A stretch of DNA of 64,000 nt from Spirochaetales bacterium. GTDB taxonomy: Bacteria; Spirochaetota; Spirochaetia; SZUA-6; RPPD01. Shown here in pieces: positions 54,981 to 64,000 of this stretch (the stretch's first letter is position 1; every line of letters starts with the position of its first letter). The notes under the pieces were generated by a model that ran no database searches, was not told the origin of the DNA, and saw nothing but the letters and a program-made list of their open reading frames with translations. The stretch lies in assembly GCA_016929065.1 (NCBI GenBank), contig JAFGJO010000038.1:62001-126000 (forward strand), written 5' to 3'. The position numbers and the translations under genes are program-made.

Positions 54981-56141
54981 ATGGCGATTGAACTTTTCGA
55001 AGAAAAATCTTCGAGTCCGACAGTAATAAAGGTAATAGGCGTCGGCGGCGGCGGGTCAAATGCAGTGAACAGAATGATTGCTGCCGGTTTGCGGAACGTG
55101 CATTTCTGCGCGGTGAATACCGATGTTCAGGCACTCGACGTTTCCAGAGCAGCAGTAAAATACGGCATCGGTGCACGGTTAACCAACGGTTTGGGTGCAG
55201 GGGGCATGCCCGAAGTCGGCGAAAAGGCTGCTCTGGAGAGCCAGGAGGAATTGAAAAACCTCATCAAGGGAGCGGATATGCTCTTTATTACTGCCGGAAT
55301 GGGCGGGGGAACCGGTACCGGTGCAGCACCCATCATCGCCCAAATCGCACGGGAACTTGACATTCTGACTGTGGCTGTGGTCACCAAGCCCTTTGATTTT
55401 GAAGGCAAAAAAAAGATGACACTCGCAGATCAGGGGATCGAGAAACTGCGCGAAGCAGTTGATACACTTATCGTCATCCCGAATCAGTATCTGTTAAAAA
55501 TAGTAGAACGAAGAACCCCCATCAAGGAAGCATTTTTACTCGCAGACGATGTGCTGCGGCAGGGCGTTCAGGGAATATCCGATCTCATCACCATTCCCGG
55601 TGAAATCAATATTGACTTTGCCGATGTGAAAACAGTCATGAATGGAAAAGGCGATGCCATTATGGGGATCGGTATCGGTTCCGGTGACAACCGTGCAGTC
55701 GAAGCGGCAACCCAGGCGATAAATAATCCATTGCTCGAGGATGCCCATATCGACGGTGCGAGAGGGATCCTCGTGAGTGTCTGCGGAGGAGAAGATTTGT
55801 CTTTGTCCGAATATGAAGAAATAATAAAAATTATTACTGCAAACGCGGATGAAGACGCACTGGTGATTTCAGGCAATTCCATTGATCCTTCTCTGGAGGA
55901 TCAGGTGAAAGTGACCGTGATCGCAACCGGATTCAATATGAAAAAGCAGCAGCGTCAGTCAGACCTTCGCGAGAAAGTTCAGGATTCAGACATTATTTCC
56001 TATAATGAATGGATGAACCTGAATGAAGGACTTCAGAACAAGAATACCGGTGAATATCTTTTGGGCAGAAATTCAAAAGAAGCTGAACTGTGGGTTCCGA
56101 CCATTCTCCGAAATAAAAAAGCAATAGGGCAGGCAGAATAG
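54981..56141 (+). CDS. ftsZ: Cell division protein FtsZ
   Basis: FtsZ is the tubulin-like GTPase of the division ring. Present are [12 protein letters not shown], the tubulin signature [10 protein letters not shown] near residue 107, and the T7 loop region [11 protein letters not shown]. The conserved C-terminal peptide that binds FtsA is [10 protein letters not shown] near the end, joined by a fairly short linker. At 386 residues it is of usual size. The ATG at 54981 is preferred. A longer in-frame ATG at 54945 would place the G8 tract inside the gene. The stop overlaps the next gene as TAGTG. Confidence 0.98.
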   Translation: MAIELFEEKSSSPTVIKVIGVGGGGSNAVNRMIAAGLRNVHFCAVNTDVQALDVSRAAVKYGIGARLTNGLGAGGMPEVGEKAALESQEELKNLIKGADMLFITAGMGGGTGTGAAPIIAQIARELDILTVAVVTKPFDFEGKKKMTLADQGIEKLREAVDTLIVIPNQYLLKIVERRTPIKEAFLLADDVLRQGVQGISDLITIPGEINIDFADVKTVMNGKGDAIMGIGIGSGDNRAVEAATQAINNPLLEDAHIDGARGILVSVCGGEDLSLSEYEEIIKIITANADEDALVISGNSIDPSLEDQVKVTVIATGFNMKKQQRQSDLREKVQDSDIISYNEWMNLNEGLQNKNTGEYLLGRNSKEAELWVPTILRNKKAIGQAE

Positions 56142-57040
56142 TGAAACGTGTTGCAACAGACATCGGGATTATCCAGAGGTATGAAGAATATCTGAATGTG
56201 GAACTGCGTCTGGCAGATCACAGTATCAGTACCTATGTTGCTGAGTGCCGTGTGTTTCTGGAATATTTACAGCAGGAGAAAAAAAGCTTCCCGGCTGCGA
56301 CATCACGCGATATTGTTGAATATCTGGTGGAGCGTCAGGTTTCCGGAATTGACCAGCGGACGATTTCAAAAATACTCAGCAGCCTGCGTTCTTTTTTCCG
56401 ATTTTGCATTCTTGAAGGGATTTGTGATGCAAATCCTGCAGAATCAGTGGAGACGCCGCGAATAGAAAGAAAACTGCCGAAAGTTTTCAGCAGGGACGAA
56501 GTAAATGCGCTGCTTGCGGCGATCGATGAAAATAATCCGTGCGGCCAAAGGGACAGGGCATTGTTTGAGCTCATTTATTCATGCGGGCTTCGGGTGTCAG
56601 AAGCAGTAGACATGACTCTCGACCAGCTGTTTTTAAAGGAAGGGGTGATCAAGGTGATCGGCAAAGGCGGCAAAGAAAGGGTTGTGCCGATCGGGGAGCA
56701 TGCCATTCATTGGCTGTCTCAGTATATTCATGAGACGCGGCCGAAACTGTTGAAAAAAGGCCAGCACCATTCTTTTGTTTTTATCAACAGATTCGGGAAA
56801 CGGCTGTCACGCAAGGGGATGTGGAAACGGTTCAAGGAGATTGCCGGACACGCAGGCATTGACGGGAAAATACATACCCTGCGGCACAGTTTTGCAACTC
56901 ATCTGCTGAAAGGCGGAGCTGATTTGCGCGCAGTTCAGGAGCTTCTGGGTCATACCGATATCGGGACAACACAAATATATACCCATATCGGGAACAGCGA
57001 TCTTCAGGAGCTGCACAAGAAATTTCATCCAAGGGGGTAA
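56141..57040 (+). CDS. xerD: Tyrosine recombinase, XerD-like
   Basis: Xer recombinases resolve chromosome dimers at dif during division. The N-terminal SAM-like domain (residues 1-100) is followed by the catalytic domain. The catalytic residues visible are Arg in YSCGLRVSEA, Lys in GKGGKERVVP, His-x-x-Arg in [12 protein letters not shown], His in LGHTDIGTTQ and Tyr in QIYTHIG. The GTG at 56141 overlaps the ftsZ stop. A second recombinase lies 5 kb downstream; which is XerC and which XerD is inferred from similarity and order only. Confidence 0.88.
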   Translation: MKRVATDIGIIQRYEEYLNVELRLADHSISTYVAECRVFLEYLQQEKKSFPAATSRDIVEYLVERQVSGIDQRTISKILSSLRSFFRFCILEGICDANPAESVETPRIERKLPKVFSRDEVNALLAAIDENNPCGQRDRALFELIYSCGLRVSEAVDMTLDQLFLKEGVIKVIGKGGKERVVPIGEHAIHWLSQYIHETRPKLLKKGQHHSFVFINRFGKRLSRKGMWKRFKEIAGHAGIDGKIHTLRHSFATHLLKGGADLRAVQELLGHTDIGTTQIYTHIGNSDLQELHKKFHPRG

Positions 57041-57042
57041 CG

Positions 57043-57909
57043 GTGTTTTTGAAAAATGCTTTCTTTTTACTTGTCATCATTCCGCTTGTATGTACTCTTT
57101 TTGGTTGCCGCAGGACTTTCGATAAAGAACTTCTGGAACAGATTGCCGAAATGCAGGAGCCGGTGTTCCAGGGTGAAAAAATCAGGCCTGAAGTACTGGA
57201 GCAGATTAAAGAAAGCATCCTCATGTATGAAGAAAAAATTCAGGATATTGTGAAAGCATCAGCACAGCTTGGGCGGTATTATAGATTACTGGCAAAACAG
57301 TATATCGAAATCGAGGAACTGAAGCAGGAAATCGCCCTGCTGAAAAAAACCGAGACCCAAATGCTCGATGAATCAGCTCTCGAGTCAGATCCGGTTTTTC
57401 ATTCAATCCTGTTTGTAGAATATATGTCTTATGAAATGTATGAATACGCCAGGAATGAAGTAAAGCGGGCTCTGGAAATTTATCCGGATAATCCGATGCT
57501 TCATTATTATGCAGGGGTATGCAGTGCACGGTTTGGAAAATCAAAAACCGATACAGCCGATCAGGATATCCGGTCAGCCTGTTATGCTGATGCATTGGCC
57601 TCTTATACGCGGGCGCTTGAACTGCAGTCGAACCATATTGCCTCGCTCAAAGCAACTGCAGTGCTTTATATTTTTGAGCTGAATTTACCGGAAAAAGCGC
57701 TTTCCTATCTGGAAAGAGCCCTGACTGTGGAAAAAAACAGCTCTGAAGTGAGATTTCTGCTCGCACGGGTGTATTACCAGGCAGGGGACCTCGGGAAGGC
57801 GATTGAACAGTACGAGATTATTGCCGCAGACGGACAATCAGAGGTGCACCGGCAATCAGCAAAGGACAACCTTTACAGGCTGCAGGAAGAACAGCGGATG
57901 ACCAGGTAA
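57043..57909 (+). CDS. TPR lipoprotein
   Basis: The N-terminus carries a lipobox (LFGC at about residue 22), so it is lipid-anchored. A helical coiled-coil part (residues 30-110) leads to TPR units at about 120-270 (RALEIYPDNPMLHYYAGVC, ASYTRALELQSNHIASLKA, VRFLLARVYYQAGDLGKAIE). It is a scaffold type with unknown partners, placed between a recombinase and dprA. The start is a GTG two bases after the previous stop. Confidence 0.85.
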   Translation: MFLKNAFFLLVIIPLVCTLFGCRRTFDKELLEQIAEMQEPVFQGEKIRPEVLEQIKESILMYEEKIQDIVKASAQLGRYYRLLAKQYIEIEELKQEIALLKKTETQMLDESALESDPVFHSILFVEYMSYEMYEYARNEVKRALEIYPDNPMLHYYAGVCSARFGKSKTDTADQDIRSACYADALASYTRALELQSNHIASLKATAVLYIFELNLPEKALSYLERALTVEKNSSEVRFLLARVYYQAGDLGKAIEQYEIIAADGQSEVHRQSAKDNLYRLQEEQRMTR

Positions 57910-57917
57910 AGGAATTG

Positions 57918-58952
57918 ATGATGATTATGGGCAGAGGATATGAACAGCAGGATCTACTCGCATTAGCGCTCATGAGAGTCGGTTTTTTACGGCCGAAGGA
58001 GCGTCTTTTGCTGTACGAATTGCTTGAATCAGGAGAGCATTTTTCACGGCTTACTGGTGAAACTCTCACCGGACTCGTCGGCAGAAACCTTAAATTAAAG
58101 GTATTCCAGCCTGAAATCTACCTGAAACAGGCAGAAGAAGACCAAAAATACTTGACGTTACGAAATATTCAATGCACTTTTTACTATAATAAAGATTATC
58201 CTGCGTTGTTGAAAACAATTTATGATCCGCCGCTTGTTTTGTATTACCGGGGAAATCTGAACTTGAACGAAACCCATACGGTTGCTGTCGTGGGTACTCG
58301 TACTCCGGACAAGGCCGCTGGAAAAGCCGCATATAAGTTTGGTTTTGAATGTGCTGATGCGGGTGTCCCGGTGATTTCCGGCCTTGCGCGGGGAATTGAC
58401 CGGGAAGTACATCAGGGGTGTGTGGATAACAAAGGCCGGGCAGTGGCGATTCTCGGTTCCGGTGTTGATTGTGTGTATCCCGTGACAAACAGACGGCTCG
58501 CCGAATCAATTTTGATGAACGATGGGGCAATCGCCAGTGAATATCCTCCGGGAACACCGCCGGCGAAGTATCACTTTCCGGCCCGAAACAGAATCATCAG
58601 CGGATTAAGCGATGCAGTGGTGATTGTGCAGGCGCCGGAACGGTCAGGCGCTTTGATAACCGCAGATTATGCACTGGAACAGGGGCGTGATCTTGTAGTG
58701 CACGAAACCGGCGTTGAAGGGATAGTCAGTGCGGGGAGCCGTGCATTGGTCCAGGATGGCGCGCGTGTTGTTTCCTCCTGTGATAATTTGTATTCAGACG
58801 TGCAGAAAGCGGAGTCTGCAGGAAATTTGAATGATATTTTTCAAAGGGCGGTTAATCAAAACGGCACAATACAGGAAATGAACCAGCTTATTGAAATGGA
58901 AATACAGGAAAAAATCGTTGTGAAAAACGGTGAATACTACTGGAGAAATTAA
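57918..58952 (+). CDS. dprA: DNA-processing protein DprA
   Basis: DprA binds incoming single-stranded DNA and loads RecA in natural transformation; many non-competent bacteria also carry it. The Rossmann-like core shows VAVVGTRTPDKAAGKAAY, SGLARGIDREVHQG, LGSGVDCVYPVTNRRL and KYHFPARNRIISGLS. A C-terminal helical domain follows. AAAGGA lies five bases before the ATG at 57918; a TTG at 57915 and an ATG at 57921 are alternatives. The gene abuts topA. At 344 residues it is normal. Confidence 0.94.
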   Translation: MMIMGRGYEQQDLLALALMRVGFLRPKERLLLYELLESGEHFSRLTGETLTGLVGRNLKLKVFQPEIYLKQAEEDQKYLTLRNIQCTFYYNKDYPALLKTIYDPPLVLYYRGNLNLNETHTVAVVGTRTPDKAAGKAAYKFGFECADAGVPVISGLARGIDREVHQGCVDNKGRAVAILGSGVDCVYPVTNRRLAESILMNDGAIASEYPPGTPPAKYHFPARNRIISGLSDAVVIVQAPERSGALITADYALEQGRDLVVHETGVEGIVSAGSRALVQDGARVVSSCDNLYSDVQKAESAGNLNDIFQRAVNQNGTIQEMNQLIEMEIQEKIVVKNGEYYWRN

Positions 58953-61097
58953 ATGGCGAATGTGAACGGAAAAAAGAATATTCTGCTCATCGTTGAATCA
59001 CCTGCAAAGGCAAAAACGATAGAAAAGTATATTGGTGAGGGCTACACAGTCGAGGCTTCCATGGGGCATCTGATTGACCTTCCCAAATCAAGAATTGCAG
59101 TGGATGTGGACAATAATTTTGAACCGGAATACATTACTGTACGCGGTAAAGCAAAGATATTGAAAATGCTTGTACAGAAATCGCGGAAAATTGAAAAGGT
59201 ACTGCTTGCCTCCGACCCTGACCGGGAAGGTGAAGCGATTTCATACCATATCAAAAACGCATTGCTCAAAAAAAATCCGGATCTTGAGTTTGAACGGATT
59301 ATTTTCAATGAAATTACTCCGAAGGCAATCAGGGAGTCTGTTCTGCATCCCCGGCAGATCGATGATAAAAAGGTGAATGCCCAGAAAGCACGGCGCGTGT
59401 TGGATCGGCTCGTCGGTTACAATCTTTCTCCGCTTTTATGGAGCAAGGTGAAAAACGGGCTGTCAGCCGGCCGGGTACAGTCTGTGGCCTTGCGGCTGAT
59501 CTGCGAGAGGGAAAATGAGGTTGAAGCGTTCATTCCGGAAGAGTACTGGACACTGAGCGCACTGCTTGACAAGGGCAAAAAAAGTTTTGAGGCACAGCTT
59601 GTAAAATATAAGGATTCCAAACCTGAACTGAAATCAAAGAAAGACGTTGAACTCATCAGTGATACCCTGAAAGATCTCCTGTTTGCTGTCTCAGATATAA
59701 AAAATACCGAGAAAATTTCCAAACCAAAGGCACCGTATACAACATCGAAGCTCCAGCAGGCAGCTGCAAACCGGCTTGGTTTTACATCCCGGAAAACCAT
59801 GCAAATTGCCCAGCAGCTGTATGAAGGGATAAATATTGGTTCATCGCGGATCGGGTTGATTACCTACATGCGTACTGACTCTACCAGAATAGCCCAGTCC
59901 GCCCTTGATGAGGTGAGAGCCTTTATCGGTAAAAATTATCCCGATGAGCTGCCTGAGACACAGATCAGCTACACTGTTTCACAAAAAGCACAGGATGCTC
60001 ATGAAGCCATCCGGCCGACCTATGTTGACAATACGCCCGACAGCATCAAGGACTCACTGACAAAGGACCAGCACAAGCTGTACAGTATCATCTGGGAACA
60101 ATTTGTTTCTTCACAGATGAACCCGATGAAATCAATCAGCCGTTCCATCGATTTTTCAGCAGGGGAGGCAGTGTTCCGTGCCAGTGATACAAAAATTATT
60201 GAACCGGGATATCACAGTGTATTGAAGATGCTTTCCCCAAAAGACAAAAGGAAGGCATTGCCGACTTTTAAAATCGGCGAAGAACTTGAATGTGAGGGGT
60301 TCACCCCGGAACAGCATTTCACTTCCGGGCCCGCACGTTTTACCGATGCATCGATTGTCAAGATGCTCGAGGAGCAGGGGATCGGAAGGCCGTCGACCTA
60401 TGCTCCAATTATTTCAGTTCTGCTTGACCGTTATTATGTGGTCAGGAAAAACAAACAGCTTGTGCCGACGCAGCTGGGCAGAATTATCAACGATATTCTT
60501 TCTTCTTCATTCCCTGATGTACTGAATGTGGGATTCACCGCAGAAATGGAAAAAAAACTTGACCTGGTTGAAGAAGACAAAGAGGAATGGGTCAAGATAT
60601 TGAAAGATTTCTTTTTCCCGTTCAAAGAAACAGTGGACAAGGTGATGAATTCCCTGGAATCAATCAAGGGGGTCATGGACGAGCCGACAGAGTTCAGCTG
60701 TGAAAAGTGCGGCAGGCCGATGGTAAAAAAACTGGGCAGATTCGGTTTTTTCCTGGCATGCTCCGGGTTTCCGGAATGCAAAAGCACAAAACCAGTCCCG
60801 CTCGGCGACTGTCCCCGTGAGAGCTGTAATGGCAAAATTATTGCGCGAAGACGCGCCGGCGGAAAGGGCAGGGAGTTTTACGGGTGTACCAATTATCCGG
60901 AATGCGAATTTTTCACCCAATACAAACCGATCAACCAGAAATGTCCCAAATGCGGCCAGTCGCTTGTTGAGAAAGAAGACAAAAAACGCGGTTCATATAA
61001 ATCATGTATTACTCCCGAGTGCACCTATCTGCATGTCGATGAAGAGGCGCTGCGGGAAAATGCGGTTGAGGAGGTCCAGGAGAACGGTGCGGAATAA
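58953..61097 (+). CDS. topA: DNA topoisomerase I
   Basis: This is a type IA enzyme that relaxes negative supercoils. SPAKAKTIEKYIG opens the Toprim domain, with ASDPDREGEAIS as its metal motif. The active Tyr is Y305 in ITYMRTDSTR. Three C-terminal zinc ribbons follow after residue 580 (CEKCGRPM, CPRESCNGK, CPKCGQSL). The 714 residues are shorter than the E. coli enzyme but normal for many phyla. The gene directly follows dprA and overlaps the next recombinase by 11 bases. Confidence 0.97.
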   Translation: MANVNGKKNILLIVESPAKAKTIEKYIGEGYTVEASMGHLIDLPKSRIAVDVDNNFEPEYITVRGKAKILKMLVQKSRKIEKVLLASDPDREGEAISYHIKNALLKKNPDLEFERIIFNEITPKAIRESVLHPRQIDDKKVNAQKARRVLDRLVGYNLSPLLWSKVKNGLSAGRVQSVALRLICERENEVEAFIPEEYWTLSALLDKGKKSFEAQLVKYKDSKPELKSKKDVELISDTLKDLLFAVSDIKNTEKISKPKAPYTTSKLQQAAANRLGFTSRKTMQIAQQLYEGINIGSSRIGLITYMRTDSTRIAQSALDEVRAFIGKNYPDELPETQISYTVSQKAQDAHEAIRPTYVDNTPDSIKDSLTKDQHKLYSIIWEQFVSSQMNPMKSISRSIDFSAGEAVFRASDTKIIEPGYHSVLKMLSPKDKRKALPTFKIGEELECEGFTPEQHFTSGPARFTDASIVKMLEEQGIGRPSTYAPIISVLLDRYYVVRKNKQLVPTQLGRIINDILSSSFPDVLNVGFTAEMEKKLDLVEEDKEEWVKILKDFFFPFKETVDKVMNSLESIKGVMDEPTEFSCEKCGRPMVKKLGRFGFFLACSGFPECKSTKPVPLGDCPRESCNGKIIARRRAGGKGREFYGCTNYPECEFFTQYKPINQKCPKCGQSLVEKEDKKRGSYKSCITPECTYLHVDEEALRENAVEEVQENGAE

Positions 61098-61995
61098 ATA
61101 TCTGGAATATTTGCGAAGCGTACGGAATCTCTCTGTTAATACCATTTCGTCGTATGAAAAGGATATTGCACTCTTCGATGCGTTTTTGGCTGTTTCCGGA
61201 TACACAGAAGATGAAATGGAAATTAAGCAGGTGCGTGAATTTGTCGCATGGCTGTCAAAGAAACAGCTTTCTCCTAAATCAATCAATCGCGTACTTTCAT
61301 GTATCCGCGGTTACTACCGGTTCAAGCAGCGGTATGGATATGCAATGGCAAACCCGTTTCATGGTATCCGGTCGCTGAAAGTCAACAAATGGCTGCCTTC
61401 GTTTCTATTCGAGGAGGAAACAGCCGAACTGCTTGCCCTGCCGGAAGCAGGTGCGCTTGAATCGCGGGACCGTTTTATTTTTGAATTTCTCTATTCGACG
61501 GGGGCGCGTATCAGTGAGGCGGTGGCCCTGAATGTTACCGATCTCAACCTTCGTGATGGAAGTGTCAAGGTCTTCGGCAAAGGCCGCAAGGAGCGGATCG
61601 TATTTATGGGTGAGCAGGCGCGGGCTGTATGCAAGGAATATCTTATGCACCGCAAACAGTATATCCGCGATCATGCAGGGGAAGAGACTGCAACCCAGGC
61701 TTTGTTCATCAATAAAAATGGAACACGGATCACCACAAGGGGCGTCAGGACAATTTTTTTCAAATATATACAGAAACTTCGTGTGGCAAAAAAAATTACC
61801 CCGCATACCCTGCGGCATTCTTTTGCGACACATATTTTAAACAATGGAGCGGATATCCGGGTTGTCCAGGAACTTCTGGGGCATGCAAGCCTTTCGACAA
61901 CTCAAATATATACACATGTGGGAATTGAGCGGCTGAAAAATATTTATTTAACTGCACATCCGCATGCAAAAATCAATGAACAGGAAAACAAATGA
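61087..61995 (+). CDS. xerC: Tyrosine recombinase, XerC/CodV-like
   Basis: This is the second tyrosine recombinase of the window. The SAM-like domain opens with [25 protein letters not shown] sequence. The catalytic set is Arg in [11 protein letters not shown], Lys in [10 protein letters not shown], His/Arg in [12 protein letters not shown], His in [10 protein letters not shown] and Tyr in IYTHVG. The GTG at 61087 has AGGAG about four bases upstream; the in-frame extension to 60817 lies inside topA and is not real. The order topA-xerC-hslV is common in other phyla. The stop overlaps hslV as ATGA. Confidence 0.92.
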   Translation: MRNKYLEYLRSVRNLSVNTISSYEKDIALFDAFLAVSGYTEDEMEIKQVREFVAWLSKKQLSPKSINRVLSCIRGYYRFKQRYGYAMANPFHGIRSLKVNKWLPSFLFEEETAELLALPEAGALESRDRFIFEFLYSTGARISEAVALNVTDLNLRDGSVKVFGKGRKERIVFMGEQARAVCKEYLMHRKQYIRDHAGEETATQALFINKNGTRITTRGVRTIFFKYIQKLRVAKKITPHTLRHSFATHILNNGADIRVVQELLGHASLSTTQIYTHVGIERLKNIYLTAHPHAKINEQENK

Positions 61996-62543
61996 AACAG
62001 GAAAATATACAGCAATTTAGAGGTACAACAATTCTTGCCGTTCTTAAAAACGGAAAACTGGCAATGGGCGGTGACGGCCAGGTGACCTTCAACAATACAG
62101 TGCTCAAAGGCAATGCACGCAAGGTGCGGAAAATTGCGGACGGATCAATCGTTGTGGGATTTGCAGGTGCAACTGCGGACGCGTTTACTTTATTTGAACG
62201 TTTTGAAGCAAAAATCAAGGAGTTCAGCGGGGATATGACCCGTGCGGCAGTGGAACTGGCAAAAGACTGGCGGACCGACAGAATGCTCCGGCGGCTTGAG
62301 GCCATGCTTCTGGCGGGAAATAACGAGAAAATACTGCTGATCTCCGGAACCGGTGATGTTGTTGAACCAGAAGAGGGGATTATCGCCATCGGATCAGGCG
62401 GAAACTATGCCTTTTCAGCGGCGCTGGCACTGAACGACACCTCAAAACTGAGTGCGAAAGAAATTGTCATGAAGTCTTTGCAGATCGCTGCACGCATTTG
62501 TATTTTTACAAACAGCGAAATTATCGTGGAGGAAATTGAATGA
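61992..62543 (+). CDS. hslV: ATP-dependent protease peptidase subunit HslV
   Basis: HslV forms the two stacked hexameric rings of the HslUV protease. The N-terminal nucleophile is a Thr, expected at residue 12 in RGTTILAV, after an 11-residue leader [11 protein letters not shown] that should be removed; E. coli HslV has only Met in front. [21 protein letters not shown] and [15 protein letters not shown] are typical. At 183 residues the mature part is of normal size. It overlaps hslU by ATGA. Confidence 0.96.
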   Translation: MKQENIQQFRGTTILAVLKNGKLAMGGDGQVTFNNTVLKGNARKVRKIADGSIVVGFAGATADAFTLFERFEAKIKEFSGDMTRAAVELAKDWRTDRMLRRLEAMLLAGNNEKILLISGTGDVVEPEEGIIAIGSGGNYAFSAALALNDTSKLSAKEIVMKSLQIAARICIFTNSEIIVEEIE

Positions 62544-63925
62544 AAATTGAAATGGACAAGCTCACGCCAAAAGAAATCGTGGCTGAGCTGGACAAATATA
62601 TAATTGGCCAGAATAAGGCCAAACGGTCGGTGGCAATTGCTCTTCGAAACAGATATCGTCGGACACGTCTTCCCGAAGAGCTGCGTGATGAAGTTGCGCC
62701 GAAAAACATTATCATGATCGGACCGACCGGTGTCGGAAAAACAGAAATCGCCAAAAGACTGGCGCGGCTGACCGGTGCTCCATTTATCAAGGTTGAGGCC
62801 ACGAAATATACCGAAGTCGGATACGTGGGACGTGATGTGGAATCAATGGTCCGCGATCTTATGTCGGTCGGCATTTCTCTTGTGAGGCAGGAGTTTTTCG
62901 AGACAGTACAGCAGGAGGCAGAAAAGCGCGCCGAAGAGGCCCTGCTGGATCTTTTGCTCCCGGGTATAAAAAAACCGGTGCGGTCGGTACGGCCCGGTGA
63001 CACCGAACCGATTGTGCAGGAGATAGCAACCACCGAAGATACAGGTTCAACACGGGAACGTTTCCGTGAAAAACTGAGAAAAGGCGAACTCGATGAAAAA
63101 ATGGTCGAAATCAATATTACCAAAAATTCCATGCCGCAGATCGAAATATTCTCGGGCGGGATGAATCTTGAGGATCTCGATATCAACCTTGGAAACAGCC
63201 TTGGAAACATATTCGGCGGAAAAAAGAAGAAAAAAAATGTTACGGTAAAGCAGGCGAAAGAAGTGCTGTTTAATGATGAACGCAACAAGCTGATTGACAT
63301 GGACCGTGTCGCTGAAATTGCGAAAGAGCGCGTTGAGGAGATGGGAATAATTTTTATCGATGAAATCGACAAAATTGCCTCGTCGAACAACAGAATGGGG
63401 GCTGATGTATCCCGGGAGGGTGTGCAGCGTGATATTCTGCCGATTGTCGAGGGGTCGAAAGTAAATACCCGCCATGGCATGATTGACACTGCTCATATTC
63501 TGTTCATTGCAGCCGGCGCATTTCATATGTCGAAACCGTCTGACCTTATCCCTGAACTTCAGGGACGGTTTCCGCTCCGTGTAGAACTGCAGGCGCTGAC
63601 GAGCAAGGATTTTCAGCAGATACTCACCCAGCCGAAAAATGCGCTCATCCGACAGTATATTGAGCTGTTGAAAACCGAAGAAGTAACCCTGGATTTCAAG
63701 GATGAAGCGATTACGCGGTTATCAGAAATCGCAACCGATGTGAACACAAAAACAGAAAATATCGGAGCCAGAAGACTTCATACAATTATGGAGTCCCTGC
63801 TTGAGGATGTTTCGTTTCATGCACCTGATATGAAAGGGCAGACCATTGAAATTACAAGACAGTATGTTGATGATCGGCTGAATGCGATCATCGAGGACAG
63901 GGATGTGACCAGATTTATTTTATAG
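62540..63925 (+). CDS. hslU: ATP-dependent protease ATPase subunit HslU
   Basis: HslU is the AAA+ unfoldase that feeds HslV. The Walker A loop is [14 protein letters not shown] near residue 57, and Walker B is [11 protein letters not shown] near residue 272. [23 protein letters not shown] and [11 protein letters not shown] (sensor/arginine region) are conserved. The insertion (I) domain lies between, at about residues 110-240. The C-terminal helix ends RDVTRFIL, the type that docks in HslV. At 461 residues it is a little longer than the E. coli protein. Confidence 0.97.
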   Translation: MKIEMDKLTPKEIVAELDKYIIGQNKAKRSVAIALRNRYRRTRLPEELRDEVAPKNIIMIGPTGVGKTEIAKRLARLTGAPFIKVEATKYTEVGYVGRDVESMVRDLMSVGISLVRQEFFETVQQEAEKRAEEALLDLLLPGIKKPVRSVRPGDTEPIVQEIATTEDTGSTRERFREKLRKGELDEKMVEINITKNSMPQIEIFSGGMNLEDLDINLGNSLGNIFGGKKKKKNVTVKQAKEVLFNDERNKLIDMDRVAEIAKERVEEMGIIFIDEIDKIASSNNRMGADVSREGVQRDILPIVEGSKVNTRHGMIDTAHILFIAAGAFHMSKPSDLIPELQGRFPLRVELQALTSKDFQQILTQPKNALIRQYIELLKTEEVTLDFKDEAITRLSEIATDVNTKTENIGARRLHTIMESLLEDVSFHAPDMKGQTIEITRQYVDDRLNAIIEDRDVTRFIL

Positions 63926-63988
63926 TGAATCAGCAATTATCCAAATCAGGATTATTGCTGACCACAGAAAATGGGGGACAGCTAAAAA

Positions 63989-64000
63989 ATGAAGTTTTTA
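63989..64000 (+). CDS. Possible start of the next gene (cut by window edge)
   Basis: An ATG at 63989 with GGGGGA nine bases upstream begins MKFL before the window ends. An alternative frame beginning at the GTG that overlaps the hslU stop (63925) is also open to the edge but has no ribosome-binding site. In Treponema the genes next to this cluster are flagellar, but nothing visible here proves that. Confidence 0.35.

Noticed and set aside
63925..64000. Frame starting at the GTG overlapping the hslU stop
   Set aside because: It is open to the window edge, but no ribosome-binding site precedes it. The ATG at 63989 is better supported.

Overview
The window looks like a contiguous piece of a spirochaete chromosome (Spirochaetales, Treponema/Spirochaeta-like). 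The grounds are: a GreA whose elongation-factor domain sits at the end of a roughly 700-residue helical extension; a dcw cluster reduced to mraZ-rsmH-ftsL-murF-mraY-ftsW-ftsQ-ftsA-ftsZ and followed by dprA-topA-xer-hslVU; many TPR, NHL and von Willebrand (vWA) envelope proteins; and Spirochaetes-style lipoproteins. Base composition is moderate and even. I see no tRNA, rRNA, CRISPR array, prophage or insertion sequence. Nearly all of it is ordinary core chromosome, with lineage-specific envelope genes in the middle.

Region by region. (1) 1-7166: the end of nusA, then infB-rbfA-truB-ribF-rpsO-pnp, a tightly packed translation and RNA operon. (2) 7211-16681: an M16 peptidase, then dut-lptF-lptG-tgt, and an NlpC/P60 hydrolase-murJ-HEAT-repeat run. 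This block joins nucleotide hygiene, lipid and peptidoglycan precursor transport and cell-wall hydrolysis. (3) 16693-21992, minus strand: a TPR protein, then the long GreA and a membrane vWA protein. (4) 22366-33663: a FecR-PEGA-PQQ lipoprotein, rpe, several TPR or coiled-coil envelope proteins, dtd, surE and a TPR-NHL-vWA protein. (5) 33778-43949: a pseudo-receiver protein, a CCA-enzyme-like HD protein, two lipoproteins (one with six tandem domains), a serA-type dehydrogenase, a small beta-barrel protein, an exported MsrB, a histone-deacetylase-family enzyme and a pentapeptide-repeat protein. (6) 44056-46821: a four-subunit 2-oxoacid:ferredoxin oxidoreductase operon under a promoter that carries a perfect 16-bp dyad. 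(7) 46822-47342: non-coding, with degenerate repeats. (8) 47343-64000: one candidate transcription unit of about 16.5 kb, from mraZ through ftsZ to hslU.

The genes with clear functions serve translation, envelope biogenesis and cell division. The oxidoreductase operon suggests anaerobic, ferredoxin-based metabolism (inference).

I did not find a convincing new defence or mobile system. The points most worth a second look are regulatory and architectural: runs of exactly eight G directly before ftsQ, ftsA and ftsZ; the dyad operator on the oxidoreductase promoter; helically phased TTTTACA repeats between the deacetylase and pentapeptide genes; and several enzymes that have lost a recognisable active site (RibF kinase half, CCA-like nucleotidyltransferase half, receiver domains).
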